A DNA stretch of 64,000 nucleotides from Maribacter litopenaei (lineage in GTDB: Bacteria; Bacteroidota; Bacteroidia; Flavobacteriales; Flavobacteriaceae): NCBI RefSeq assembly GCF_025244665.1, contig NZ_CP104205.1, positions 124,001 to 188,000 of the forward strand. Reading direction: 5' to 3'. The position numbers were made by a program, and so were the translations under genes. This document shows positions 29,987 through 41,490 of this stretch, in pieces. The notes beneath the pieces are model-generated. The model worked only from the letters and a program-made list of their open reading frames with translations. It was not told where the DNA came from and did not search any database. Numbering within the stretch: position 1 is the first letter of the stretch; each line of letters begins with the position of its first letter.

Positions 29987-31504
29987 ATGAAGAATAATGT
30001 AGATAGGCTTATTCACGAAAAGATCCAAAGGGAGCTAGAGGCTAAGACCGAGACGACATTTTATCAAACAATGTGCGACAGGAATGGGGGGTCTTGCCCT
30101 AGGTTCTATTTTCCTGGGATGCGATCCTTTACATCAACCGAAAAAACAATCGAAACTCACCTCCGGTTTTACCGAGCGTGATTTGAATCCTTTGGCGACA
30201 TTGCCCGCTCCATTTTCACCCAGTGTTAAGAATGTGATTTATCTGCACATGGCCGGGGCGCCTTCCCAATTGGAGATGTTCGACTATAAACCGGAACTAG
30301 CCGGACTTAACAATCAGGAATGTCCACAATCCCTTCGGAAGGAAAGAAATTTGCCTTTATACGCGGGGTTCCAAAATTACTGGATGCACAGGCAACCTTT
30401 AAACAAGAAGGAGAATCCGGGAATTGGGTGTCCGATAATTTGCCCCATTTTAAAAAGGTGGTTGACGAAGTTGCTTTTTTGAAGGCCGTACACACTGATC
30501 AATTCAACCATGATCCGGCACAGCTGTTCATGCATACCGGGAGTCCGAGATTGGGCCGTCCTAGTATCGGTTCTTGGGTGACCTATGGTCTCGGTTCCGA
30601 AAATCAAAATCTTCCTGGTTTTGTCGTACTTACTTCAGGGGGGAAAGCCCCAAGTGCGGGGAAGAGTGTTTGGGGTAGCGGTTTTTTGCCATCGGTATAT
30701 CAAGGAGTACAGTGTCGATCAAAAGGTGATCCTGTACTCTATATTGAAGATCCGGACGGGATTTCGCGCGATTTAAAAAGGAATACCATTAAAGCCATCA
30801 ACGAAATCAACAAGAAGGAATATGCTAAATATGCCGATCCAGTAAATTTTGGCAAGGATAAATCAGTATGAAATGGCCTATAGGATGCAGATTGCCGTGC
30901 CGGAGGTAATGAACATCAACAATGAACCGGAATATATTAAGGAGATGTATGGTGTGGAGCCTGGCAAGGAGTCCTTTGCGAACAATTGTCTTTTGGCCGA
31001 AAGTTGGTGGAGGACGGCGTACGTTTTGTGCAATTGTTTGACTGGGGATGGGATGCCCATGGTACCGATCCTAGTACCGCAGTCGACTTAGGATTAAAGA
31101 ATAAATGTAGGGAGATCGATAGACCTATGACTGCCTTGTTGTTGGATTTAAAGCAACGAGGGCTTCTAGAGGACACACTCGTTGTTTGGGGTGGTGAGTT
31201 CGGCCGAACGCCTATGCAGGAAAATAGGGAAGGCAAAACTATGGGCTTTAAAGGCAGAGACCATCATGGGGATGCCTTTACCATGTGGATGGCCGGTGGT
31301 GGAATCAAGAAGGGAGCATCCCATGGACAAACAGATGAAATTGGTTTTTCAGGAATAGATGGAAGGGTGTCGGTACACGATGTCCACGCCACTATTTTGC
31401 ATTTGTTGGGCTTTGACCATGAGCAGTTTACTTTTGATTTTCAAGGGAGGCCCTTTCGGTTAACGGATGTTGAAGGAGAAGTAATCCATCAAATTCTTGC
31501 TTGA
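29987..31504 (+). CDS. DUF1501 family protein, four frameshifts
   Basis: Repaired length is 505 residues. The N-terminus carries a twin-arginine-like signal ([19 protein letters not shown]) ending in a possible lipobox (FLGC). The DUF1501 body follows ([47 protein letters not shown]). The frame breaks at 30048-30053 (CCGAGA), 30334-30338 (TTCGG for TTCTGG), about 30842 (extra T) and about 30997 (missing C in GGCCGAAAG). DUF1501 proteins resemble the sulfatase/alkaline phosphatase fold and are almost always paired with a DUF1549/DUF1553 protein, as here. Substrate unknown. Confidence 0.85.
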
Positions 31505-31532
31505 TTTTTTTAGACTCTTAAATAGAGAACCA

Positions 31533-32419
31533 ATGATTTTTCAGCCTTATAGAGTACTGTCGTTTTTATTTTTTATGATCCTAGTCATGAAAGGACATGG
31601 ACAAGAAAAGACCGTTCTATTCTTTCAGACAGACTGGGGAAGAACTATCTCCATGGATGCATTTTGTGAAAAAACAAAAGCCGCCGGTTATGATGGGATC
31701 GAGGTTTGGCTTCCATCCGCTGCGGAAGATCAAATTGCGTTACGAGAGGCATTGGAAAAGCACGACCTTAAAATTGGATTCTTAAACGGGACCAATAAAT
31801 CTTTGCCTTTTGAGGAAAGCTTAAAAGCGTATAAGGAACATTTAAGGAAATTGACTTTATGGTCTCCAGTATATATCAATTGCCATACGGGCAGCGATTT
31901 TTTCTCCTTTGAACAGAATAAGGCTTTTATAGATATCACCAATAAAATTGCAGCTGAGACTAAAATTCCCATTTACCATGAAACCCACCGAGGTCGATTT
32001 AGTTATAATCTGCCGGACACAAAAGCGTATCTGTCAAAAATCCCGGAGTTAAGATTAAATTTGGACATAAGCCATTGGATGGTGGTGCATGAATCTTTAT
32101 TGGAGGGTCACGACGAAGAGCTAAAGGAGGTGATATCGCGCACGGGCCACCTACACGCCAGGGTGGGTCATGCCGAAGGACCTCAGGTAAATGACCCTGA
32201 AGCCCCGAATGGAAAAATGCCGTGGACAGGCATCTTGCTATTTGGGAAGAGGTGATTAGAAATCATTGGAAAACGAACGATACATTTACCCTTACAACGG
32301 AGTTTGATCCCGCTACCTATATGCCAACATTGCCTCATACCAGGGTGCCCGTGGCAGACCAGTGGAAGGCGAATCTGTATATGATGAAAATTATTAAGGA
32401 GCGGTTGGGGCTTCAGTAA
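31533..32419 (+). CDS. Exported sugar phosphate isomerase/epimerase-like TIM barrel, one frameshift
   Basis: Repaired length is 295 residues from the ATG at 31533, which begins a signal peptide (MIFQPYRVLSFLFFMILVM). This is an AP-endonuclease-2/xylose-isomerase-like TIM barrel: KTKAAGYDGIEVWLP, IYHETHRGRFSYN, LRLNLDISHWMVVHES and HLHARVGHAEGPQ contain the usual metal-ligand Glu, Asp and His positions. The frame breaks at about 32207 (GCCCCGAATGG; one G missing, repair gives APEWKNAVDRHLA). It overlaps no neighbour and follows DUF1501. As an exported isomerase it could act on free or oxidised sugars in the periplasm (inference). Confidence 0.82.
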
Positions 32420-32428
32420 AGAATAGTC

Positions 32429-33822
32429 ATGGATATTCTCAAACAACTTTTAGGAAGGTTACATCCGCTTATTGTGCACTTGCCCATAGGTTTCATCATT
32501 TTGGGACTTCTCCTGCAAGTATATTTTAGGCGACGAAAGGCATTTAAGGAGGTTATAGGTAAAGTGTATCTGTGGGCAGGTTACTCGGCCATTCTCGCTT
32601 GCCTAACAGGATATCTTCAATATCCGGGTGAAGGCTATGCCTATGATTCGGTCAAATTACACCTTTGATCCGGGATTGTAACGGCATTTTTTTGTTTTAT
32701 ACTTTGGGCTAGGTTGGGTGGTATCTCAGAAAAAAAGGTATTCCCTAAAATTCCCATGGTGGTTTTGTCGATTTTTATGTTCATACTGATTTCCTTTACG
32801 GGTCATCAGGGAGGGAATATTACCCATGGAGAGGACTACTTAGTAGAACCTTTGCCCAATAGGGTGAAGGTAGCCTTGGGCTATGAAGTTTTTGAGGAGA
32901 AGGAAATTGTGCTTTCAGAAGATGATTGGCAAAATGCGGTTCTTTATACGGAATTGGTAGAACCCATTCTCAACAATAATTGTGTCAGTTGTCACAACCC
33001 CAAAAAGGCTAAAGGCGATTTACTTTTGAATACTAGGGAGGGCATAGAGACCAGCGGGGAAAACGCACCCGTGGTAATGGCGAATCATCCAGCTGAAAGT
33101 GACCTTTTTAAACGAATGGAACTACCAAGGGAGGATGATAATCATATGCCGCCTGATGGAAAAAAGCAGCCCTCCAAAGAAGAGATAGCCTTAATAGGGG
33201 TATGGATAGAAAATGGTATGTCCTTTGACAAAACTATTGGGGAAATGGGTTTAGAGAAATCGCTATTTGCTTCCTTTTTTCCTAAAACTATAGAAACGGA
33301 TTATCCCGATAAAGATGTTCGGCCGCCGCGCAGGACAGTATCGCAAAGGTCAAAGAGATCGGACTTCATGTGGAGCCTATTAGCGAAGCTACCAACTATT
33401 TAAGGGTATCCGCACTTAATTTACCCAGTTTTGATGATACATATTTTGAACATCTTCTACCTATAAGAGAACAAATTGCCGTACTGGACTTAGGAGGCAC
33501 CCAAATATCGGATGCCATTTTCAACAACCTTTCCTCCCTTCCAAACCTTACGGTGTTGAAAATGGACAATACCATAATTACGGGAGACCAAATTGAGCTG
33601 CTGACTTCTTTGGAACATCTTAAAAGTATCAACGTATCCCATAGCGGATTCGATGATGGTAATTTGAGCAAATTACAGGAATTCAAAAGCCTAAAAAAGG
33701 TGTATTTGTTCAACCCGTAAAAGGACAAAAGTGGTTCACATTCCCTTGGTGACGGAAATATAGTTTTAGAGTATGGAAATTATAATTTGCCTGTTATCGC
33801 TTCGGATAGTATAGTGTATTGA
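32429..33822 (+). CDS. DUF2231 - cytochrome c - leucine-rich repeat protein with in-frame stops and one frameshift
   Basis: Repaired length is about 464 residues. An N-terminal membrane domain of the DUF2231 type (GRLHPLIVHLPIGFIILGLL, with four membrane segments) is followed by a planctomycete-type cytochrome (CVSCH at about residue 190, then HMPPDGKKQPSKEE) and a short LRR domain (ALNLPSFDDTYFEHL, LDLGGTQISDA). A TGA at 32666-32668 replaces the expected Trp (HLWSGIV). The frame breaks at 33317-33322 (GTTCGG, one C missing). A TAA at 33718-33720 precedes 34 more in-frame codons that read like the family C-terminus (LEYGNYNLPVIASDSIVY). Likely inner-membrane electron-transfer partner of the cluster. 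Confidence 0.75.
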
Positions 33823-34006
33823 AATCAAAGGTTTTTGTTGATATGGTTTATCTTAATTTTTATTTGCGAATCTGTTATTAGTATAGGCATAAACCTAATC
33901 TGTCATTTCTTATCGAAGTATTATTTGGGATCCCAACAACAGTTCAATAATTTATGCTAACTTTTACAGCCCTTTATAGGAAAGCAGGAAAAATGTTAGA
34001 CATACT

Positions 34007-35411
34007 ATGGTGAAAACCAACTTTATTACAGATACCTTTTTATTACATAATACATTTGCGGAGGAACTTTACCACAATTATGCGGCATCCATGCCCATCA
34101 TCGATTACCATTGTCACCTTCCTCCAGCAGAGATCGCCAAGGATCACCAGTTTGAAAACTTGACCAAAATCTGGATTGATGGAGATCATTATAAGTGGAG
34201 GGCCATGCGTACGTTTGGTATCGACGAAAAATACATTACGGGAATCGCACCGGATCGAGAGAAGTTTCAGAAGTGGGCCCAAACGGTTCCCTATACACTC
34301 AGAAATCCACTATATCATTGGACACATTTAGAGTTGAAGCGGTATTTTGGTATCGATGACCTTCTAAACGAAGGAAGTGCCAACGAGATTTATGACGAGG
34401 TCACCAATAAATTACACAGACCGGAATTTAGTTGCCAAAATCTGATAAAGAATATGAATGTGGAGGTGGTATGTACGACGGAAGACCCTATCGACAGTTT
34501 GCACCATCATGCAAAACTGGCCAAGAGTGATTTTTCGGTTAAGGTGAGCACGGCGTTTCGTCCGGATAAGTCCATCTTGATTGGAAAAAATGAGTATCTC
34601 GGATTATTTGGAAAAATTGTCCGAAGTAAGTGGGGTTACCATAGATTCTTTTAAGTCACTATGCGATGCCCTTTCCCTACGATTGGATTATTTTGAGACA
34701 AACGGATGTACCTTATCAGATCATGGTTTAAGCTATCTTCCTTTTAGGGCATTTACGGATCAGGAAGTTGAAGGAATTTTCCAAAAAAGAAGGGAGGGTA
34801 AGTCCCTGGCTATTGAAGATGAAGAGAAATTCCGAGACCGCTTTATTGTTGTTCTTATGTGAACAATATCATAGGCGTAATTGGGTTCAACAGTTTCATC
34901 TCGGGGCCTTACGTAATAACAACTCGCGAATGAACCGTTTATTGGGCCCGGACACAGGTTGGGATTCCATTGGGGATTATAAGCAAGCTGAAAGTCTTTC
35001 AGGGTTCTTGAATACCTTGGATGAGCGAGATACCCTTGCGAAAACTATTTTATACAATCTCAATCCCTCTGATAACGAGGTGCTGGCGACCATGATCGGG
35101 AACTTCAATGATGGCCGTGTCAAAGGGAAAATGCAATTCGGTTCCGGGTGGTGGTTCTTGGACCAAAAAGATGGAATGACCAAACAGTTGAACGCGCTTT
35201 CCAATATGGGATTGATCAGTTGTTTTATAGGAATGCTCACAGATTCCGAAGTTTTTTGTCCTATCCCGGACATGAATATTTTAGAAGAGTGCTTTGCAAC
35301 CTTTTTGGCCAGGAAATGCAAAACGGCGAAATTCCCCAGGATTTGGGATTGGTAGGAGGCATTGTTCAGGATATCTGTTACAGGAACGCCAAGGAATATT
35401 TCAATTTTTAA
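34007..35411 (+). CDS. uxaC: Glucuronate isomerase (uronate isomerase), three frameshifts
   Basis: Repaired length is 467 residues. The amidohydrolase-like metal site HCH is in [16 protein letters not shown] (about residue 30), followed by the family stretch [10 protein letters not shown]. Later motifs are [28 protein letters not shown] and the C-terminal [11 protein letters not shown]...[15 protein letters not shown]. The frame breaks at 34597-34602 (TCTCGG), 34832-34837 (CCGAGA) and about 35246 (TTCCGAAG, one C missing; repair gives TDSRSFLSYP). It isomerises D-glucuronate to fructuronate and galacturonate to tagaturonate, and is the first gene of the hexuronate locus. Confidence 0.93.
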
Positions 35412-35524
35412 AAAATAAAGAAGTACATACAGCAATGAAACATCCAAGACGGGACTTAGGATACACAGCGGAATGATTATTAGGATGTTACTTGTGACCG
35501 TTGCAAAACAATAAAAATAAACAG

Positions 35525-36565
35525 ATGAAAAGAGTTGTCACTTTTGGTGAAATTATGTTGAGGTTGTCACCTCCGGGTTTTTTAAGGTTCTCACAGGCCA
35601 ATGAGTTCGATGTGGTCTATGGGGGAGGGGAGTCCAACGTGGCCGTCTCCTTGGCCAATTATGGGGTTCCGGTAGATTTTGTAACTCGTCTTCCCAAAAA
35701 TGATATCGGGGAATGTGCCTTGATGGAAATGAGAAAGAGAGGGGTGGGAACGGATAAAATCGTTTACGGTGGTGACCGATTGGGAATCTATTTTTTGGAG
35801 ACCGGGGCGGTAAGCCGTGGGAGTAAGGTAATCTATGACAGGGCGCATTCTGCCATTGCAGAGATCAAACCAGGGATGATTAATTGGGATAGCGTTTTTG
35901 AAGGTGTGGGATGGTTCCATTGGATCGGGATAACCCCGGCCATTTCCCAGGGTGCGGCCGATGTTTGTTTGGAAGCCGTGAAGGCCGCGGACAAAAAGGG
36001 TATCACCATTTCTACGGACCTTAATTACAGGGCCAAACTCCGGAATTACGGAGGCGATAGGGAAAAGATCATGACAGAATTGACTTCTTATTGCGATATT
36101 ATTTTGGGCAATGAAGAAGATGCCGAAAAGCATTTTGGAATCCATCCGGAAGGTCCGGATGTCCATAAGGATGGGCAGGAGGTAAAAGCGGAGGCCTTTC
36201 TTTCTGTCTGCAAACAGATGATGGAAAAATTTCCAAAAGCGAAAAAAGTAATTACAACCCTGCGAGGATCCATATCGGCCTCGCACAACACTTGGGCGGG
36301 TGTCCTTTGGGATGGTAGTACCATGTATGAGACTAGGCAGTATCAGATTACGGATATTGTCGATAGAGTAGGTGGCGGAGATTCCTTTATGGGCGGACTT
36401 ATCTATGGATTAATGAAGTATGATGGAGACGACCGGACCGCATTGGACTTTGCCGTTGCAGCTTCCTGTTTGAAACATACGATCAAAGGTGACGCTAACC
36501 TTGTCACCGTATCCGAAGTAGAAAAGCTCATGGGAGGTGATGCCTGCGGGAGGGTGGCGAGATAA
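35525..36565 (+). CDS. kdgK: 2-keto-3-deoxygluconate kinase (PfkB family)
   Basis: 346 residues from the ATG at 35525 (an upstream TTG at 35501 has no support). PfkB carbohydrate kinase: FGEIMLRLSPPGFLRF at the N-terminus, YGGGESNVAVSLANYG, and the ATP/anion-hole signature DIVDRVGGGDSFMGGLIYGL with the catalytic Asp. It phosphorylates KDG to KDPG. The gene is intact and lies between uxaC and the aldolase gene, as expected for hexuronate catabolism. A TCTCGA-type error is absent from this gene. Confidence 0.92.
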   Translation: MKRVVTFGEIMLRLSPPGFLRFSQANEFDVVYGGGESNVAVSLANYGVPVDFVTRLPKNDIGECALMEMRKRGVGTDKIVYGGDRLGIYFLETGAVSRGSKVIYDRAHSAIAEIKPGMINWDSVFEGVGWFHWIGITPAISQGAADVCLEAVKAADKKGITISTDLNYRAKLRNYGGDREKIMTELTSYCDIILGNEEDAEKHFGIHPEGPDVHKDGQEVKAEAFLSVCKQMMEKFPKAKKVITTLRGSISASHNTWAGVLWDGSTMYETRQYQITDIVDRVGGGDSFMGGLIYGLMKYDGDDRTALDFAVAASCLKHTIKGDANLVTVSEVEKLMGGDACGRVAR

Positions 36566-36603
36566 TTTTAGAATACCAATAATAATCATTAACAACAACA
36601 TAT

Positions 36604-37272
36604 ATGGCACAATATTCTAGGTTGGAAGTGGCCCAGGTAATGAAGGAAACCGGGATGGTCCCGTTATTTTATCACCCTGATATCGAATTGGGTAAAAAGG
36701 TAATCAAGGCCTGTTACGAAGGTGGTGCGCGACTCATGGAATTTACTGCTCGCGGCGATTTTGCTTTCGAGGTCTTTTTGGAACTCAACAAATATGCTGT
36801 AAAGGAACTTCCGGGGATGATAATGGGCGTAGGCTCTATTACTGATGCCGGGGCAGCCAGTATGTTCATGCAGATGGGTGCCAATTTCATTGTTACCCCA
36901 TCACTTCGAGAAGATATCGCAATGGTCTGTAATAGGAGAAAGGTCTTGTGGTCACCAGGTTGTGGTACACTAACTGAAATCAATAAGGCTGAGGAATTGG
37001 GCTGTGAAATAATAAAGTTATTCCCAGGTTCTACGTACTATCCGGGTTTTGTAAAAGCGATTAAAGATCCCCAGCCATGGACGAGTATTATGCCTACAGG
37101 AGGTGTCAGCGCGGAAGAATCCAATCTTAAAGGCTGGTTTGATGCCGGCGTTACTTGCGTGGGAATGGGCTCACAACTCATCAGCAAGGAGGTATTGGCA
37201 AATGAGGATTTTAAAGGTTTAACAGAAAAGGTCGAGGCTACTTTGGCACTTATAAAATCCATTAGAAAGTAA
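36604..37272 (+). CDS. kdgA: KDPG/2-keto-4-hydroxyglutarate aldolase
   Basis: A 222-residue class I aldolase, TIM barrel. The Schiff-base Lys is in LGCEIIKLFPG (about residue 139), with the preceding FIVTPSLRED and WSPGCGTLTE motifs. It cleaves 2-keto-3-deoxy-6-phosphogluconate into pyruvate and glyceraldehyde-3-phosphate, the last step of the pathway encoded here. Intact, 38 bases after kdgK and 7 bases before dctP. Confidence 0.92.
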   Translation: MAQYSRLEVAQVMKETGMVPLFYHPDIELGKKVIKACYEGGARLMEFTARGDFAFEVFLELNKYAVKELPGMIMGVGSITDAGAASMFMQMGANFIVTPSLREDIAMVCNRRKVLWSPGCGTLTEINKAEELGCEIIKLFPGSTYYPGFVKAIKDPQPWTSIMPTGGVSAEESNLKGWFDAGVTCVGMGSQLISKEVLANEDFKGLTEKVEATLALIKSIRK

Positions 37273-37279
37273 TAACCAT

Positions 37280-38258
37280 ATGAAATCATTTAAGGTATTT
37301 ATTCGTCTGTTCACTGCACTTTTGGTGTTAGGATGCTCCGAGGTAAATACCGTAAAAACCTTACGTTTGGGACATGGACTCGATGTCAGTCATTCTGTTC
37401 ACAAGGCTATGGTGGCCATGGGAGAGGATTTGGCGGAACGTTCCGGGGGTAAACTTAAACTAGAGATTTATCCCAGCCAACAATTGGGTACAGAAAGGGA
37501 ATGTCTCGGAACTATTGCAAATAGGGAGTTTGGATATGACCAAAGTATCCGTAGGGGTACTGGAAAATTTTGCTCCTAAAATGAAAGTGTTGGGTTTGCC
37601 ATTTCTTTTTAGGGATAGGGAACATTCCTTCACCGTATTGGATGGACCTATTGGCAAAATGTTGTTGAACGATGGTGAAAAATACTGGTTAAAGGGACTT
37701 GGCTATTATGATGCGGGTAGCCGTAGTTTTTATACCATGAACAAGCCTATATTAAAACCCTCGGATTTGGAAGGGGAAAAAATAAGGGTAATGGAAAGTG
37801 CTACAGCCGTAAATATGGTGAAGGCATTGGGCGGGTCACCAACTCCAATTTCATGGGGTGAGCTTTATACTTCATTACAACAAGGGGTGGTAGATGGCGC
37901 TGAAAACAATCCTCCCAGTTTTTATCTGTCTCGGCATTACGAGGTTTGTAAATACTATACCTTGGATGAACATACCGTATTGCCGGATGCCCTTTTAATA
38001 GGGACTTATGCTTGGAACAAGCTTTCTGATGAAGAGCAGGAATGGTTGAACGCCTCCGTGGAAAAATCCATAAAATATCAAAGAAAATTGTGGGCAGAAG
38101 CAGAGGCCGAAGCCCTACGGGAAGTTGAAAAAGCAGGCGTGGAAATAATTCGACCGGACAAGGCCCCTTTTGTAGAAAAGGTAGAAGCAATATTTGAAAG
38201 CTATAAGGATGATGAAGAAATATACCCCTTAATTAAGCGGATACAAGAAACCAACTAA
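37280..38258 (+). CDS. TRAP transporter substrate-binding protein DctP, one frameshift
   Basis: Repaired length is 325 residues. It is a lipoprotein signal sequence (LLVLGC) followed by a DctP-type periplasmic binding domain (LRLGHGLDVSHSVHKAM, KLEIYPSQQLGTEREC, GVVDGAENNPPSFYLSRHYEV). The frame breaks at 37505-37510 (TCTCGG); removing a G gives ECLELLQIGSLDMTK. It binds the substrate for the DctQM permease that follows. With uxaC/B/A on both sides, the substrate is most likely galacturonate or glucuronate (inference). Confidence 0.92.
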
Positions 38259-38261
38259 AAC

Positions 38262-38720
38262 ATGAGAGCGAAAGTAGACACGATTTTGGGTAGAATGCTG
38301 GTAATCATCATGGCCGTTATGGTGTTAAATGTATTATGGCAAGTCTTTACCCGATTTGTAACGGGCGACCCCAGTTCCTTTACAGATGAATTGGCGAGGT
38401 ACCTAATGATTTGGATTGGTGTTTTGGGAGCGGCTTATGTATCAGGAAGAAACCTGCATGTGGCTATCGATATTTTACCGGCCCGCTCCAATGAAAGAAG
38501 ACAAAAGCTTCTAAAGACCATTGTGACGGTGTTGGTCATATTATTTGTGTTTTTCGCCTTTGTAATCGGCGGGTCCCGTTTAGTATATATATCCTATGTA
38601 CTGGGCCAACAATCGCCCGCACTGCAATTGCCGTTGGCAATTGTCTATATCATAATTCCGATCAGTGGTCTATTGATCATATACTATAAAATTTCGGATC
38701 TAAAACAGCTGTTGTCATGA
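38262..38720 (+). CDS. TRAP transporter small permease DctQ
   Basis: A 152-residue protein with four membrane segments (ILGRMLVIIMAVMVLNVLWQ and others) and the DctQ family motif FTDELARYLMIWIGVLGAA. It overlaps dctM by four bases and follows dctP by three, an intact operon arrangement. Confidence 0.92.
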   Translation: MRAKVDTILGRMLVIIMAVMVLNVLWQVFTRFVTGDPSSFTDELARYLMIWIGVLGAAYVSGRNLHVAIDILPARSNERRQKLLKTIVTVLVILFVFFAFVIGGSRLVYISYVLGQQSPALQLPLAIVYIIIPISGLLIIYYKISDLKQLLS

Positions 38721-40017
38721 TGGAACACATCCCAATTCTGATTCTGGTCATCAGCTTTATCTGTTTATTATCCATAGGTACACCAGTGGCTTGGAGTATA
38801 GCTATATCCTCCTTGTTGACGATGTTGGTCAGTATTCCTGTAATGCCAGCTTTAACCACCGTTTCCCAACGTATGGCTACAGGTCTCGGACAGTTTTGCC
38901 TTGTTGGCCATCCCATTCTTTATTTTATCGGGAGAGCTTATGAACAAAGGGGGTATTGCGCACCGACTCATAGCATTTGCGAAGACCTTGGTGGGTTCCC
39001 TACCCGGTGGCTTGGCATTGATCAATGTAATTGCCGCCATGCTCATGGGCGCCATTGCGGGTTCGGCCATGGCATCCGCTTCTGCAATGGGCAGTATTTT
39101 AGATCCGGAGATGGAAAAGGAAGGATACTCAAAGGAATTTGGAGCCGCTGTAAATATTACCTCTTCTACTACGGGCTTGGTCATACCCCCGAGCAACGTA
39201 CTAATTGTATATTCCTTGGCCAGTGGGGGTGCCTCCATTGCAGCCTTATTTTTGGCGGGTTATATTCCTGGGATATTAACGGGTCTTTTTCTTATGATTG
39301 TCGCCTTGGTGTGGGCAAAGAAGAAGAACTATAAGGTAGGTAAACGAAGTAGCTTTAAGCAAGTGGTGAAAACGTTTGTGGATGCCCTGCCCAGTTTGTT
39401 CATGCTGGTCGTAGTTATTGGGGGCATCGTAACGGGTGTCTTTACGGCTACGGAAGCATCCGCTATTGCGGTATTGTATAGTCTCGGTTCTTGGGTTTAT
39501 CTATAAGGAAATAAATGTTGCCACTTTACCACAGATACTGCTCAATTCATCGGCCACTACTGCAATTGTGATGTTGCTTATTGGTGCGTCCATGTGCATG
39601 TCTTGGGCGCTTTCCTACGAAAATATACCCCAGGATATCAGTACGGGCCTGCTAAGTCTAAGCGACAACAAAATTGTCATCTTGTTGATTATCAATTTGA
39701 TTTTACTATTTGTGGGGATTTTTATGGATATGACCCCGGCAGTTTTGATATTCACACCTATATTTTTGCCAATCGTTACCAAATTGGGATTGGATCCTGT
39801 GCATTTTGGAATCATTATGGTGCTCAATCTATGTATAGGCCTTTGTACCCCTCCAGTCGGTTCGGTGTTATTTGTGGGCGTAGGTGTGGCCAAAACGACC
39901 ATCGAAAAGGTATTTAAGCCCCTACTTCCCTTATTTGTGGCCATGATCATTGCCCTGTTCTTGGTAACTTACATTCCTGAATTGAGCTTGTGGTTGCCAA
40001 GCTTGTTCGATTTATAA
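38717..40017 (+). CDS. TRAP transporter large permease DctM, two frameshifts
   Basis: Repaired length is 432 residues, a large permease of about 12 membrane segments (ILSGELMNKGGIAHRLIAF, INVIAAMLMGAIAGSAMASA, CTPPVGSVLFVGVGVAK). The frame breaks at 38884-38889 (TCTCGG; repair gives LDSFALLAIPFFIL) and 39482-39487 (TCTCGG; repair gives YSLVLGFIYKEI). Uses a sodium or proton gradient to import the acid captured by DctP. Start overlaps dctQ. Confidence 0.92.
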
Positions 40018-40037
40018 TTCCTTAATTAACATAGCTC

Positions 40038-41484
40038 ATGCAAAATCTTGACAGAGGTAGCTTAATACGTTCACATACCTTACCTATAAAAGTGGTACAG
40101 TTCGGAGAGGGTAATTTTTTGAGAGCCTTTGTGGATTATGCCATTAAAGTATTGAACGACTCCGTAGGGTTCAATGCCGGGGTAGCGGTGGTGCAACCCA
40201 TTGAAAATGGAATGGTGGCCTTGTTAAATGAACAGGACGGTTTGTATACCTTGTTCACCAAAGGTATTAAGCAAGGCGAGGAAGTTCAGGAGAAGATACT
40301 GATCGATACCATTGTCAAGGGTGTCAACACATACGATGATTTTGAGGAATTTCTCGGAATTGGCACAGGAGCGGGAACTTGAGTATGTGATTTCCAATAC
40401 TACCGAAGCTGGAATTCGGTATGATGGGAATGACCAGTTGGAAATGTCCCCGCCTAATTCATTTCCAGGGAAGCTAACACGTTTTTTATTAGAGCGATTT
40501 CAATATTTCGATGGAAGTACGGACTTTGGGCTGACCATCATTCCTTGTGAACTGATCAATTACAACGCCGACACCTTGAAAACAGTTATTCTGAAGTATA
40601 TCGATCTTTGGAAGCTTTCGGAGGAATTTAAAAACTGGGTCTTGAATGCCTGCACATTTCACAACACTTTGGTGGATAGGATTGTGCCAGGGTATCCAAA
40701 GGATACTATTGAAGAATACAATTCTCAATTGGAGTATCAAGACCAACTTATTGTAAGTGCGGAGACCTTTTTTCTATGGGTTATTGAAGGGGATGATAAT
40801 CTGAAGAAAAAGCTTCCATTTCATAAAACTTCCTTGGATGTCCGAATCGTGGAAGATATGCAACCATTTAGGACAAGAAAGGTCAGGATATTGAATGGGG
40901 CCCATACCGCCATGGTACCTTTCTCATTATTATATGGTAATGAAACCGTGAAGGAAACCGTGGACGATGGGTTTACGGGGCACTTCATTGAATCCTTAAT
41001 TTTAGAGGAAGTAGTGCCAACCCTGGATATGGATCAAAAAGAATTGGAAAGTTTTGCCAAGGATGTTTTTGATCGTTTTAGAAATCCGTTTATAAAACAT
41101 CAATTGTCCAGTATCGCCCTTAATTCTATTTCTAAATTCAAGGTTCGTGTGCTGCCAAGTCTATTGCGTTACATTGAATTGTATCAAAAAATGCCGCTGA
41201 AAATCGTCTTTTCCTTTGCTTGTCTCATCCGTTTTTATCAAGGCCGTTGGAAAGGAAAGGACGTGCCTTTAAACGATGATGATGCCATTATCAAAACGTT
41301 CAAAAACCTTTGGCAGCTTCCCGCAGAAGACATGGTAAAAGAACTATTGGGAAATACCGCCTTACGGGATACAGATTTAAATCAATTGCACGGGCTTCCG
41401 GCAGCTATCGAAAAGGCTTTGGGGCTTTTAGAAACCGACGGTGTAAAAGAGGGGTACGAAAAATTTGAGGAAAGCTACAAATAA
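40038..41484 (+). CDS. uxaB: Tagaturonate reductase, one frameshift
   Basis: Repaired length is 481 residues of the mannitol dehydrogenase family. N-terminal dinucleotide-binding segment VVQFGEGNFLRAFVDYAI; later RILNGAHTAMVPFSLLYG carries the catalytic Lys/His region typical of the family. The frame breaks at 40352-40357 (TCTCGG; repair gives EEFLELAQERELEYV). Reduces tagaturonate to altronate with NADH, between UxaC and UxaA. Confidence 0.92.
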
Positions 41485-41490
41485 AGAAGT

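Noticed and set aside
35591-36286. 231-residue ORF opposite kdgK
   Set aside because: It is a shadow of the kdgK frame without start context, signal or family motif. The PfkB signature on the plus strand is decisive.
37505-37510. Programmed ribosomal frameshifting at TCTCGGA
   Set aside because: The same word or its complement breaks genes in both coding orientations and in many unrelated metabolic genes; no stimulating downstream structure is common to them, and all repaired lengths are whole codons. A DNA- or sequencing-level cause is simpler.
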